Shown here: positions 36,394-46,388 of the stretch, one piece after another
Layout of the letters: each line of letters starts with the position of its first letter
Position numbering within the stretch: the stretch's first letter is position 1
Assembly: GCA_030770425.1 (NCBI GenBank)
Contig: JASJFT010000012.1
Location: 186,001-250,000 of the forward strand
Reading direction: 5' to 3'
Origin: Darksidea phi
Lineage: Eukaryota > Ascomycota > Dothideomycetes > Pleosporales > Lentitheciaceae
Length of the DNA: 64,000 nucleotides
The notes under the pieces: generated by a model
Told to the model about the DNA's origin: nothing
Databases searched by the model: none
Seen by the model: the letters and a program-made list of their open reading frames with translations, nothing else
Position numbers and translations under genes: made by a program

Positions 36394-37066
36394 ATGGTAC
36401 CAATCTTCTACGAACTCGGTGTCGAGCGAACGGTAACGGATGCCGCCGTTGAAGAAGCCCACAGACAACTCGCTCATAAGAGCTATGCCGATTGAGACAC
36501 CGGAAGAGCAAATTTGCCGCGAGCTCGAAGTGCAAAAGGCATACGAGGTCTGCATTAATAGCCGGCAGCGCGCTGCTTATGACCTTAGCTTGCTTGCCGA
36601 ACCAATACCGCAACAGGAAAATAGAGATGCCGATAGGTATACGGTCTTCGTCGAGTGCTATGCAAACTCGGATTCGGCGGCGTACGCTGTGCTAACTTGT
36701 ACTTATAGCGTGCCGCTCACTTCCGCTTCGGCCGCGAGCAACCTTCAGCGCGGTTCGTTAGTTCCGTCGGACCATGCTAGTGGCAGTAGGTCACCGCTGA
36801 GCGAACCTGAAGCTGCTGGTAGTGAAACGGTGGCAGAGCTGAATCGGAGGACCGCCTTGGAGGCACAAATGTGGTATAGAAACGCTACCGACTATGGCGA
36901 AATTGCCTAGTATCGAAGCAGGCTGGATCGGGAATTGGAGCGGGCAGGTTTTGCCGGGATTGATGCTGGGTTTCTTGCCCGCCAGGAAGCAAGGATGGCT
37001 GCCGGTTGTGATTATTGGTGGGATTTTCATCGTACAAGGTTAGGGAGGCCGAAGAAGCGGGCATGA
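36394..37066 (+). pseudogene. Degenerate J-domain gene
   Basis: ATG 36394 opens FYELGVERTVTDAAVEEAHR, the first two helices of a J domain, and reaches HKSYAD, where HPD would be, then a stop. The J domain continues one frame over with TPEEQICRELEVQKAYEV and SRQRAAYD, so a single-base frameshift lies near 36470. This frame is open to TAG at 36908-36910 and stays coding-like afterwards (SRLDRELERAGFAGIDAGF) to TGA at 37064-37066. Three defects are visible: the altered HPD, the frameshift and the nonsense codon. It lies among the other J-domain genes of this region. Confidence 0.65.
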
Positions 37067-38640
37067 ATTAGGAGGAACGACGTGATGATGGTCTTTGATG
37101 AGGTTGCTGGTAGCAGTAGGCCAGCATCTTTCAAGATTGCGGGGTGCCGCAGCCTTAATCGTCAATATTTGTAGTATACAGACTTTACAACAATAAAAAG
37201 AAATAACAAACATAAGATCCCTATTTAACACACCTTGTATCTGGTAATCCAACTTCACTCGAAGGTCCACACCTCGTCACAGCATGCTCTTCTCTGTTAG
37301 AGCTACTACATGGATTGAATTGTCGGATTTAAATTTTGCCGACGCCTTCGCTATTTGTACTGGACAAAGCGCATCCGCTCTTGTTCGAGGCCATTACACA
37401 ATTGAAACGGAAGAATGCGTGACATCACCTTTAGGTGTGAATGAGCTTTCACGTCATGGTGTTCTCAATGGTCGGCTGCCTTCACTCACCTCACCAAATA
37501 AATTCAGTATATATATTACTTTACACACCATTCTTTCAATTCAAAAACCCCCTTGCATCATAGGGATAGTCGTTACATACGTGTACGGCTATATGGGCTA
37601 GTGGAACGGAATCCTGACGCAGGACCGTTAGTGGGCTGTTAAACGGGGTCTTCTATAACGAAAGTTGCGGAGACTCTGCCACTAGATATCGCCAGGTATT
37701 GAGGTGCCCCAATAGGGAGCGCTCTATCGGGTCGGAACAGCAGATGCGGGGGGTGGGGGGTGGCGGAGAAAAGGTAAGGGTTCGAATATGGCCTCGAAAA
37801 GCTATATTTTTGCTCTTTTTTTGTTTAGGGCAACCTTTTTTTGGTTGCCCTTTTTAGACACGTGACAGGGCCGCTCATTAGTGTGCCTCCTCGCCGGAAG
37901 TTGGCGTTACTAAGGATCTATTCTTTGACTTTCGTTAAAGTGTAGAAAATGAGGAAAAATTCATAGTTTATTAGGTCGAAGTAATCCGATTTGGCACAAA
38001 AAAGGATATACTCAAAACCTGTGTTTGGGAGACAATCATAACGAGCCATTTCGGCGCACGCTTCCCAGCCTTTTGCCCCCCCTCTGTTGTGCACCAGCCA
38101 TTCCCTTCTTCCTCGGCACTAGGTTCTTGATCTTTTCTTCGTTTTCAGTAGCTCTCTACTTTCCTCCTACCGTCAGAGGAATCTCCAGCACATTTGGGAA
38201 CTCTGTCGAAAGGTTACGCGGGCCGTGTTCATCAGCTTGAATGTACATAGATTGCAGTAGATTGTCTATTGCTAGGTGATATACCTTTGCGTGCTGTTTT
38301 AAGATCTAGAGGAGGCACGCTGGAGGGTAAACGCTTGGGATCAAAATCCAGTGAGATGTTTTTCAATGAAGAGGAAGACATCGTCAGTGGCTAGACGGTT
38401 CGTTAATTGTGGTCCTGATAGGTCTCCAACAACATAACTTTATTCGATTAGCTTAGCATAGCCTTTGAGACGAAGATTATTTTTGGTGCCTGCCCCACGG
38501 TGAGCATGAACGCGTCTACGCGCGTCTTCCTACTCTACGATAGTGGCACGTGCCCCACAAGTCTTTTAATTCGGAAGAGCTTCGAAAATCCTAACCAACC
38601 TACACACTAGACGCACTCCGCATTCTGCCGCGAACGAAAA
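37067..38640. other. AT-rich non-coding stretch
   Basis: No gene is seen. A strong hairpin lies at 37827-37851 and a poly-A run at 38637-38652. Confidence 0.5.
37827..37851. repeat. Perfect 9-bp inverted repeat with T7 loop
   Basis: AGGGCAACC, seven T, then GGTTGCCCT. It is a perfect stem and sits in an AT-rich non-coding stretch. Confidence 0.85.
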
Positions 38641-38682
38641 AAAAAAAAAAAAGCAGGAAACAATAGACCGCAACAGTGGACG

Positions 38683-39753
38683 CGGGAGAGGCCGAGGGGG
38701 TTGGAGGCCGAACAGCCTCTTTAGCCGTGGCGGCCGTAGTAGTGATGGTGATGGCCGTAGACAAGGTAAGCCCTCGCGACAACCACTGAAGGACTGAAGG
38801 AGTGATTTGCTGACTGTGTAGGTGCGGGGTTCGCTTTTAGAGTGCCGGGTAGCGCGCCAATGCCGATCGTGGAGGCTGTGACCAGGGCCGTGGAGATGAC
38901 CGGGCTGGGTTTGCTGGCAGTAACACCTGTCCTGGTTCGTCTTTTGCTCCACCGGGTAGTGCTGGCGTTGCTGGTGGCAGTCGCGACCAGCCTCAGCCGT
39001 CCCTATCAGACCCTGCTGGTAGCAGTAGGTCTACGAGGGACGAGCTGATGAAGAGGCCGGATCCGAGGATGATGCCAGAGCTTTTCGTGCCGCGTTTAGG
39101 AGCCTACCTCGACTAATCTGGCATCCCTAAGATTACAGAGGAGATTTTAGGGGATATATATTGCCCCAATTGCCACCGCTTCTGGCGTGACCACGACGTG
39201 CAGATGGTGAGCGAATGCCGCCATCGCTGCAAGGCCTGCGATGGTCAATACGGCCACGCCCCCGGTGTGAGTCCTTCAGCTACTTCTCTTCTTCATGGTC
39301 GCTAATCTGAAAAGTATTGCCGTCAAATGTATGCTTCCTGGAATTTCTGGAAGTAGAAGATGCCAAGATTGCCGTTCGTCAATGAGGGCATCCGGATCCC
39401 GCCCACTCCGGACGAAGCCGCTATCCTTGCAGAATAAGAGCCGTGGTTTCGCAGTAATTCCCCCTGCCGATCGTTCAGCGAAGCGCACTGCTGACGAGGC
39501 CGGCTTGGACGAAGCAACGAGAGAGCAGAGGAGAAAGCTAGAGTTTGCCGAGCTCCAAGAGCAGACGCGCCGGTCCAAGAAGGCTATCGATACCATGAGA
39601 GCGGAACTTGCGGCGCAGAAGAAAGAAGAAAGCCTCATGAAGGCTCGTCTTGCAGAATTGGAGCCGGTCGCGCTGCAGGCGATTCTCCATCGTCACGCCA
39701 ATAGATTGAGAAATATGTTTGGAGAAGAGGAGGAGATTTTTGGGGACGACTAG
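38683..39753 (+). pseudogene. RG-rich, Cys/His-cluster, coiled-coil protein gene with disrupted frames
   Basis: Three coding-like parts line up on the plus strand. First comes an Arg-Gly-rich start (about 38683-38765, RGRGRGG then SRGGRSSDGDGRR) with a GTAAGC donor. Next is a Gly/Ser/Pro-rich region, then DIYCPNCHRFWRDHDVQMVS and CRHRCKACDG, a CxxC ... C-x3-C-x2-C zinc-binding pattern. The end is a coiled coil (QRRKLEFAELQEQTRRSKKA through 39753). An in-frame TAA at 39114-39116 can be removed by a 45-bp intron (39087-39131, GACTAAT branch). Between 39290 and 39470 the frame changes and I could not find splice sites that connect it. Either a gene with unusual introns or a decayed copy. Confidence 0.4.
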
Positions 39754-40009
39754 TTTGGAACCTGCTGGCTGCATCAGTTCTCCCACACTAGGTCTGTTCT
39801 CGACATGCGAAGTTGCTGGCTTGCGGTAGCTCTTGCATTGACTGTCTCTTGTGCTTTACTATAAAATACAAACGTTTGCTAAAGAAATGCACTCGTTATC
39901 AAGATGTTTTGGCAAATATAACTTAAACTATAAGCTTTGCGTCACCGGGTAGTTTATACCTTACCAGATACCACTAACAGTATATTTTATTAATGCCCAA
40001 ATCCAGTAC

Positions 40010-41293
40010 TCAAACTGCGGTCCCTGGTCTGGACGTTGTCTTCTTCCCGCCCCAGCTCGGACCCCTACTGCGTTCTGCATTGCCATAAATGGACTGTCCT
40101 GGCCAGTTTACGTCCTTGCTCCACCGGCTGCCTCCCCAATTTTGTCGTGGTCTAGATATCATCTTCTTCCCACCCCAGCTCGGTTTCCTACTGGGTTCTG
40201 CGCCTCTGTGACTAGATTGACTTCTGCTCGTTTCCCTACACAGCCCGCCGCCTTCGCTAAACTCGCCTCCCCGAGACGGCCGTTTACGCTCATTCTGTCG
40301 AGTCTGTCTCGCTTCGGTGCTAAGATAGCCGAAAGCGATAGTCCGTTTCATTTTGTCATTGCGGTCGTGCTCGACCATCTTCACGGTATCGTCGCCAAGG
40401 TCTACTAACTCAATCTGCTCCTTGGGGTTGAAGTCGCGGTCTCGCAAGATTTGATCTTCGGGTTGCTGATAGACTTTCGTAGAGTCACATGGCGCAAAGT
40501 CAGCGTGTTCGAAGAATATCGAGGTTGCATAGTTGGCAACATTGGAGGGAGGATTACAATGTTTTGTTTTGGCATCCCAAGCCCACTCCCACTCGTCTGG
40601 GTTGCGTGACCGTGATTCAGGAGCAAATAGCTTCACCCAAAGATTGATCTCCGGCCCAGTCTCGGTCTTCCTATGCTTGAAGTACGATTCGATCTTAGTG
40701 ACGCGGCGTTGGCCTGGTGTTTGGGATGTTGCGACGCGGACGTCTTTCTGGTAAAGCCCATAATAGTCGGCCCGCTCTTCGACTTTTACATAAAAAAGAA
40801 TGCTGTCAGCATCGGCCCATGCGTAGTTTGGCCCCCAGCATTGGCACTCAAAGCGTTTGGAGATCTCGATGGTCACGCCCCAGCCTGCTCTGTTGACGTC
40901 GAGGGTATTGGGGTATATGTAATTATATGGGGGCGCTCGCTCATTAATAGGCTTCTCAGGCCCTGGTGACGATTCCGTTTCACTTACGTCACAGAAAGAG
41001 CTATGCTGTCGGCTGCAGCTGTATGGACTGAAGAATGGCGAGGTCCTCGGAAGTAGACTTTTATCATATTCTTGCCGTTTCTGTTCGTCGACAAGGACTT
41101 CGTATGCTGCGTTTGCGGCTTTGCTGATAGCTTCACCTTCACTCTGTTCTCTCGGAGACAGTGAGTTGGTCTTGTCTGGGTGGTATCGAAGCTGTAGCCT
41201 TCTGTATGATCGTTTTATATGCTCAACCGTGCAGTTAGTCGGAAGTCCGAGTACCTCGTAGTGAGTTTTGCGGGTTGTTGTGACTTTCGGCAT
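40010..41293 (-). CDS. J-domain protein with W-centred C-terminal domain (family member 2)
   Basis: A single exon of 427 residues from ATG 41293 (MPKVTTTRKTHYEVLGLP); an ATG 48 bases upstream is possible. The J domain spans about residues 9-80, with HPD in LRYHPDKTN and AAYEVLVDEQKRQEYD. The W-centred region starts TLDVNRAGWGVTIEISKRF at about residue 140 and continues as beta-type sequence (SILFYVKVEERADYYGLY). The C-terminal ~100 residues are Arg/Ser/Gly-rich with two copies of PSWGGKK near the end. The same domain order occurs at 19.4-20.6 kb and 43.1-44.2 kb. A probable Hsp70 co-chaperone of unknown client. Confidence 0.85.
   Translation of the reverse strand: MPKVTTTRKTHYEVLGLPTNCTVEHIKRSYRRLQLRYHPDKTNSLSPREQSEGEAISKAANAAYEVLVDEQKRQEYDKSLLPRTSPFFSPYSCSRQHSSFCDVSETESSPGPEKPINERAPPYNYIYPNTLDVNRAGWGVTIEISKRFECQCWGPNYAWADADSILFYVKVEERADYYGLYQKDVRVATSQTPGQRRVTKIESYFKHRKTETGPEINLWVKLFAPESRSRNPDEWEWAWDAKTKHCNPPSNVANYATSIFFEHADFAPCDSTKVYQQPEDQILRDRDFNPKEQIELVDLGDDTVKMVEHDRNDKMKRTIAFGYLSTEARQTRQNERKRPSRGGEFSEGGGLCRETSRSQSSHRGAEPSRKPSWGGKKMISRPRQNWGGSRWSKDVNWPGQSIYGNAERSRGPSWGGKKTTSRPGTAV
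40013..40192 (-). repeat. Two-copy repeat encoding SR-x-PSWGGKK at the C-terminus
   Basis: Nineteen-codon units at 40136-40192 and 40013-40069 encode SRKPSWGGKKMISRPRQNW and SRGPSWGGKKTTSRPGTAV. Confidence 0.75.
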
Positions 41294-43114
41294 TTTGTAT
41301 GATAATCTGAAGACCTCAGATGTGGTACTGATTGTATGCACGTTAGATGGTGTAATTTTCAGAGAGCGAGGGGTGACATATAAGCCGGGGCTCTAACCTG
41401 AGTGCGACCAGCGTACACTGTGAAGTTTCTACAGCACTGTCTGGTGAAACTACGATCTTGGGGAAGGGGGTGCCCAGTTTTGACTCGAAGCACACGAGCC
41501 TCTGATCGGCAACTGAACCGTCACTGCTACTGTTGTAGCAAATGGTGTACGTTTTGGCGGTGTTGAGCGGTTGTGTACTGAGAGCCTTCGAGCGCTAATC
41601 CTTCAAAGCGAAGGAGGGAAAAGGGGTATAACCTTGTACTATGTATTCACTGTCTGGAACAAATCAGCGCGATTATCATAGGGCATGCCACCACCAATTC
41701 TCACCGGTGCCGTAAAAGGGAAATCGCCGGGCGTAAACGACGTACTTGGGGCCGAAGGCAGCCTGGACGAATTTAACATACTCTAGATCAACGACACTGT
41801 TTATCTCGAAGTTAATTAGGGGATAGCTGGGAGAACCGGCCGTATTGATAGCGTCGGAGCGAACAAAAGGCCGAAGGAGTATAGAATCAGCGTCTTTAGC
41901 GCCCAGAAATAACTAAACGATAATAACAAGCATCAAAAGATTTCTAGAAGGTCCAAGTGTTATAAATCATGTATTCGGTCTAAATAACATTAGAAAGCGC
42001 TAGCCCTAATTTTGTCGAATTGTGCGTAGGCTTCAGGTGGGCAAAAAGGCTCCGCTCCAGAAAGTCGGCCAAATCCAGCGGCATCTTATTGGACTTCACC
42101 AGCCTGTCCTCATTGTCACAGGGGTATCGAACGGCAATGGGATAGCTTTTTAAAGTTCTCGGCGGCTGGAAACTGCCGACAACGAAGCTTGACTCTCATC
42201 CGCGGCGACCTGCCACAGTCCGACGAAGCTCGCCCGTAGCAGTCTGCGGTGAGCTTCGACGTATAGCATCATACGCAACAACCTGCGATGAGCCTTGATG
42301 TGTGAGACCCCCGCCAGCGTCACTCGCCCCAAGCACAGCACTCTGCGATGAGCGGCGTGTACCGACATCCGTCCGCTTCTGTCTGCCCTCCGTCCGTTCG
42401 CCAGCTGGGTGCTTCGTTCCAGTGTTCGTAGGCACCTATACGTGTAAGTAGACGTAACGACATTGTTTGATTGACTCACCAGAAATCCCTAGTCGCCAAA
42501 GCTCGTAAACGGCGTGTCTGGCTGACTCGGCCCAACGACCGATTCGCTACTCAAAACGGCAATAGATTGCGACTGGCGCTCCTTGATCTCCTTGATGAAA
42601 TCACGGTTTGCCTGAAGTTGCGGCTTCGAGCCATCCGCTGGAGGGAGAGCTTCTATTGCGGCATAAACGCGTTTCAACGCGGCATAAGATTTGAACCACA
42701 CGGTATCGACAGATCAAACCTTGCACACACTGCTCTATCTTTCCCCTGTTGATGATATAAAGAAAGAGGGCCCGATGTTCCAAATGGAATAGCAGTGAGA
42801 CGTGTGTGGTCCTGGTTCACCCTCATCGTTATAGAGGGGTGAAGAGAAGCCAACGCCAAGCACTCTATAGCATTCACCACCTACTGCAGATCCGGCCTTC
42901 ACTATCAATGATGCCTTACGACTATTAGGTATCCATGTGAATTCACAATGCATGGTGGAGAGAGGTATAGCAAGTACGCGCAACTAAGCGACTGATCAAT
43001 GGTGACGAGAACATTGTAGCATCACTATAAAGAGTTGTACCTTTCGGTTCAATACTTGACCGTATGTATTAGTTCCCATGCCTCTAACACTAACGCGGAG
43101 TACACAGGTCAGCC
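41294..43114. other. Non-coding or decayed stretch between two J-domain genes
   Basis: The two J-domain genes are divergent across this 1.8 kb. It holds decayed minus-strand coding pieces at 42483-42983 and short repeats of CTGCGRTGAG at about 42240-42355. Confidence 0.45.
42483..42983 (-). pseudogene. Remnant of an unidentified gene
   Basis: Minus-strand frame 42983-42735 reads STMHCEFTWIPNSRKASLIV and is open for 82 codons. A second frame near 42701-42489 reads WFKSYAALKRVYAAIEALPP and ends SFGD-stop. Both look coding but no acceptor site connects them. The first piece faintly recalls C-terminal parts of HET-domain proteins; this is a weak guess. Confidence 0.3.
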
Positions 43115-44227
43115 ATGTTTCCATACGGCAACCCTTCAACGCATTACGACACACTTGGAGTGAAGCCCTTAGCGTCCACCCAAGAGATCAACGAGGCGTA
43201 TCAAGAGCTATTATCTGCCAGCCAACCAGATAAGACGCGCCATCTTGGCCCATTCAGGCGTAACCGTGCTGAGAAAGCAACTGCCGAAGGGAAAACTGCA
43301 TGGACAGTGCTTTCTGACCCCACTAAGAGAGCGGAATACGATAGCGCGCTCCCGTCGGACCTGTTTAGCTCCACTCAATCGCCAACGAAAAACAACAAGC
43401 CCAATATGCGCTCCTTCGGCCCGCGACCAAGGAATCGCCAAGGGAACCCCTCTGGTGATAGCCTCCCCAAGCAACCTAAATCGGCTAGTGGTGGTTCTGG
43501 GGCTATGCCGGGCTCATCATCCGAAGCACGTTCCGGCGCGTCCCATGAAGAAGACACATTTTCAGGCACAGAAACTGCTGATGACGCACCAACTTATGCA
43601 GAAGCCGCCTACCGCTGCAAGCAAACATCCACAGGAACGATCGTCGACGTCTCCATCAGTAACTGGCGGCTGCAACTCAATCTATCCTCCAAGTTCCGCT
43701 TCATCCACGATGTCACCGAACTGTCAAATCCCCTGAACAACGACAACACCGTGAGCTTTCAGCTCTGCCTCCGTCGCGATATGAAATCCTATGAGAGCCT
43801 TGCACCTTCAATCAACGAGATGACGATCAAAGTCTCCAAAATAGCCAACCGCATGCGCATCTCCAACCTCAGCACCCTCTTTAGAGAGACCCGCCATGGG
43901 AAGCCAACCCTCACCGTCACACTTAGAGCTGAGCCTTGTAGACCGGCGGACTCCATTCTTCCATGGGAGTTTGGTTTTGACTTCGATATGAACTGGCACG
44001 TCCATTGCAGCAATCGCGGAACGTGTTTGATGTTTAGTCGCGAGGCGCCGCCGTCTTATATGCTGACCTATGTGGGTCCTGACAGCCCGAAATTCATGTT
44101 GAAGAAGGAGAAGGATTTGAAGGCCGATACGTATCTGGACCTGCATGGAGAGCGGATGTTTAAGATGATGTATGGGAGTGTGGAGCTTTGGAGATTGGCG
44201 GCTGTAGGGTATAAACGTGAGGGCTAG
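43115..44227 (+). CDS. J-like domain protein with QPD motif and W-centred C-terminal domain (family member 3)
   Basis: A single exon of 370 residues. The J-like domain occupies residues ~8-78 (HYDTLGVKPLASTQEINEAY, then WTVLSDPTKRAEYDSAL). The invariant HPD tripeptide is QPD (SASQPDKTR). In J proteins, loss of the His abolishes Hsp70 ATPase stimulation, so this copy may act as a non-stimulating binder. A low-complexity linker follows, then the W-centred motif VDVSISNWRLQLNLSSKFRF and beta-type sequence as in members 1 and 2. It is divergent from member 2, 1.8 kb away. The start has no competing upstream ATG in frame. Confidence 0.85.
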   Translation: MFPYGNPSTHYDTLGVKPLASTQEINEAYQELLSASQPDKTRHLGPFRRNRAEKATAEGKTAWTVLSDPTKRAEYDSALPSDLFSSTQSPTKNNKPNMRSFGPRPRNRQGNPSGDSLPKQPKSASGGSGAMPGSSSEARSGASHEEDTFSGTETADDAPTYAEAAYRCKQTSTGTIVDVSISNWRLQLNLSSKFRFIHDVTELSNPLNNDNTVSFQLCLRRDMKSYESLAPSINEMTIKVSKIANRMRISNLSTLFRETRHGKPTLTVTLRAEPCRPADSILPWEFGFDFDMNWHVHCSNRGTCLMFSREAPPSYMLTYVGPDSPKFMLKKEKDLKADTYLDLHGERMFKMMYGSVELWRLAAVGYKREG

Positions 44228-44615
44228 GAACGGAGGAATGAGTCCACGATGGCTTGATACATAGTGGGAGCGCAGTTGCCTTCTAGATTCACAATACACA
44301 CTCCATCTCAGGCATCTAGAAGACATGCCACGTGGTAAGTTGCAGAATAAAGCTGGCCCTAGCTTGCAACAATATCTGTTGAGTCGTCTCCTCTCAAATC
44401 TGAGTTCAAATCCCAATTCAAATCCCAGTGTATTTCCAAAAGTCGGATGAGGTCCGTTCGGCGTTGTATGTCTAATAGATCTTTCCAACAACAGCATCAA
44501 GTAAACGATCTCATGATAGTGCGCGTATCTCTGATTAGCTCAAACAAACCGCAACGTACCCACTGACAGTTCTTTATTATCCTACTAACACCATGAACAC
44601 ATTTATCCAAGCTTG

Positions 44616-44657
44616 TAACGTCCCTTCCTGTGTGGCGAAAAACCCCCTGTACCGAAA
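44616..44657 (+). repeat. Left terminal inverted repeat
   Basis: Matches the reverse complement of 48709-48749 over about 41 bases, with TA then ACGTCCC at the outer edge. Confidence 0.75.
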
Positions 44658-45029
44658 TGAGTTTAGTGTTTAGGCATCTCAACTCTTTCCCCGCAATTCT
44701 ATCAAGTTATAATTAATTCTTTATTATTCTTTAAACATTTCTCCTTAGGAAACCAGCGTGCAGCAAAAAAAATACAACGCTCTTGATCATGCTGTTGATC
44801 GTCCTTTTCAGAGCATCCAGAACCACATTAGCTTTGCACCCCTGCTGCACCACGACTATCTTAAAAATTTTAAACTTCGGAGCATTGGGATGATAGTTCC
44901 ATTACGAAAGAAGATAGCTCTAAGCTTTAAAGGCACTCAGCCCTTGAAAGGATGCACTCCGGATTTATCCGTGCGAAGGTGTCTGCCAGTGTGTCTTGGC
45001 ATGAGGGCGCTTACGTAGTCCGGTATCTA

Positions 45030-45110
45030 GAAACATCCATGGACGGTCACGTGCTGCTAATTTTGGCAGCCAAGCGTGCGTGTTTCGTTGCCTAGAGCTG
45101 TCTTTCGTGC
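45030..45110 (+). repeat. Diverged direct repeat, copy A (transposase leader)
   Basis: AGAAACATCCATGG followed by GTCACGTGCTG and AGCCAAGCG is matched by copy B at 45841-45925. It overlaps the leader of the transposase fragment. Confidence 0.5.
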
Positions 45111-45135
45111 CATTCCCATCGCCACAATCGTAGCC

Positions 45136-45660
45136 ATGGACCGAGCCAGCCAAGTACTGGCGCAAGGCCTCCCTCTAGATGTACCTAGCACATACGCTGC
45201 CCTATCAGAACGGGGCGATGTCTCTCTCACTACGCTCTATCATCGCGCACACGGACGACCCTCGAAAGAGGAAAAGGCCCAACGCCAGCAGTACCTCACA
45301 CCAGAGGAAGAGAGAGCTGTTGTTAAGTTCTTGTTGCTAATGGCTAGTCTCGGGCAACCTCTGCGAATAAAGTTTGTGCCTTCGCTAGCCTTCATTGTCG
45401 CCCGCCGGCGATCCACGACGAACAAACTAACCAAGCCTCCGGGCAAGAACTGGGCTCGGGCCTTCGAGAAACGCCATCCAGAACTCAAAGCGAGAAGAGT
45501 CAGGGCCATTGACCGGAAACGTCACGAGAATAACATACGTAATAAGGTCACACACTGGTTTGAGCGCAAGGCCCCAGCCCCAGAGGCAGGTTCGCCAGAG
45601 CCACAGAGGGCCTCAGTGGCGCGTATGACATGGAGGGCCCCATTAGCGCGGATGTATTAG
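45136..45660 (+). CDS. Truncated pogo/Tc5-type transposase: DNA-binding N-terminus only
   Basis: 174 residues from ATG 45136. It keeps the tandem helix-turn-helix region typical of fungal pogo/Fot-like (CENP-B-type) transposases: SLTTLYHRAHGRPSKEEKAQ, YLTPEEERAVVKFLLLMASL, then GKNWARAFEKRHPELKARRV. In full-length relatives the DDE catalytic domain follows THWFE; here an unrelated Pro-rich tail follows and the frame ends. The catalytic part is therefore absent and the element cannot move itself. The frame has no stop in the retained part, so a DNA-binding product could still be made. It sits 0.5 kb inside the left inverted repeat. Confidence 0.8.
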   Translation: MDRASQVLAQGLPLDVPSTYAALSERGDVSLTTLYHRAHGRPSKEEKAQRQQYLTPEEERAVVKFLLLMASLGQPLRIKFVPSLAFIVARRRSTTNKLTKPPGKNWARAFEKRHPELKARRVRAIDRKRHENNIRNKVTHWFERKAPAPEAGSPEPQRASVARMTWRAPLARMY

Positions 45661-46388
45661 GACAGCGTTGAAGTGCAAGTAACGTGCCCCAAGGGGCGAT
45701 CCTACGCTGGAAGTTGCGCTGGTTTTATAGGGAGAAATAAAGTAGATACCACTTTAAAGACGTATCCAGTGGTCATCGGTTTCCTTTGATCACTATTCCG
45801 GAGTCAGGTTTTTATATTATTCCGAGCGTGGCACTCTTTCAGAAATTTCCATGAGCTGTCACGTGCTGGCTTTTTGGGTAGCAGAGCGCGTTTTCATCGT
45901 TACATAAAGGCTGCCTTTCGGACTCTCCTGCTATATGCAGCTCTTATTCTTCGCGTCACAACGGTTAAGGTTAAGAGAGCGTTGGCTTTAGCGTAGGCGC
46001 TACAGTTCGATGATCCAATCAAAACCACAAATGCAGGTTGACGTGGCAGTCAGCCCCCAAGGCTGAATCACCTCATTCCATTCCCCCTTTCCTTTTCATA
46101 GGCTCTCGCATTTCATCATATTCTTACTTTCAGCGAGATCCAAATCTTCTGTTCCTTACGACATGCCGAGTGCTTGATTTCATTCTGAGCGACTTCAGAT
46201 AACCGAACCTCGCCGAGAAACACCTACGACCGAACCTAGCCTGTTAAACCTTGATAACGACAAGAGAGGTTCGCCGAGCGACGGGACCAATCTTCTACCT
46301 GCTAGTTTGCTCAATAAGGCTTGTCCCGCATTTTGGTCGTTAGCTAGCCTCCGGTAGCTACTATGATTACCTCTTCCGAACATTCGAA
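45661..46388. other. Leader region of the HET-ankyrin gene with repeat copy B
   Basis: No gene is seen. The diverged direct repeat copy B lies at 45841-45925. The rest should be the promoter of the HET-ankyrin gene. Confidence 0.45.
45841..45925 (+). repeat. Diverged direct repeat, copy B
   Basis: Shares AGAAA..TCCATG, GTCACGTGCTG and a following AGC-rich stretch with copy A, about 810 bases upstream. No transposase frame follows it. Confidence 0.5.

Larger units (their letters stand above)
44228..45135. other. Non-coding stretch carrying the left inverted repeat
   Basis: AT-rich. The left copy of the inverted repeat lies at 44616-44657. Two TTCAAATCCCA units occur at about 44405-44428. An 86-codon frame at 44758-45018 has no recognisable content. 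Confidence 0.45.

Noticed and set aside
37787..37797. GGTTCGAAT-like B-box suggesting a tRNA
   Set aside because: No A-box at a suitable distance and no cloverleaf can be drawn. The same holds for the TTCAAATCCCA pair near 44405 and the ATCGAACCCC near 5457. No tRNA or rRNA gene was found.
42150..42479. Minus-strand frame with repeated AHRRLL
   Set aside because: Produced by three loose copies of CTGCGRTGAG in non-coding DNA; no start or family support.
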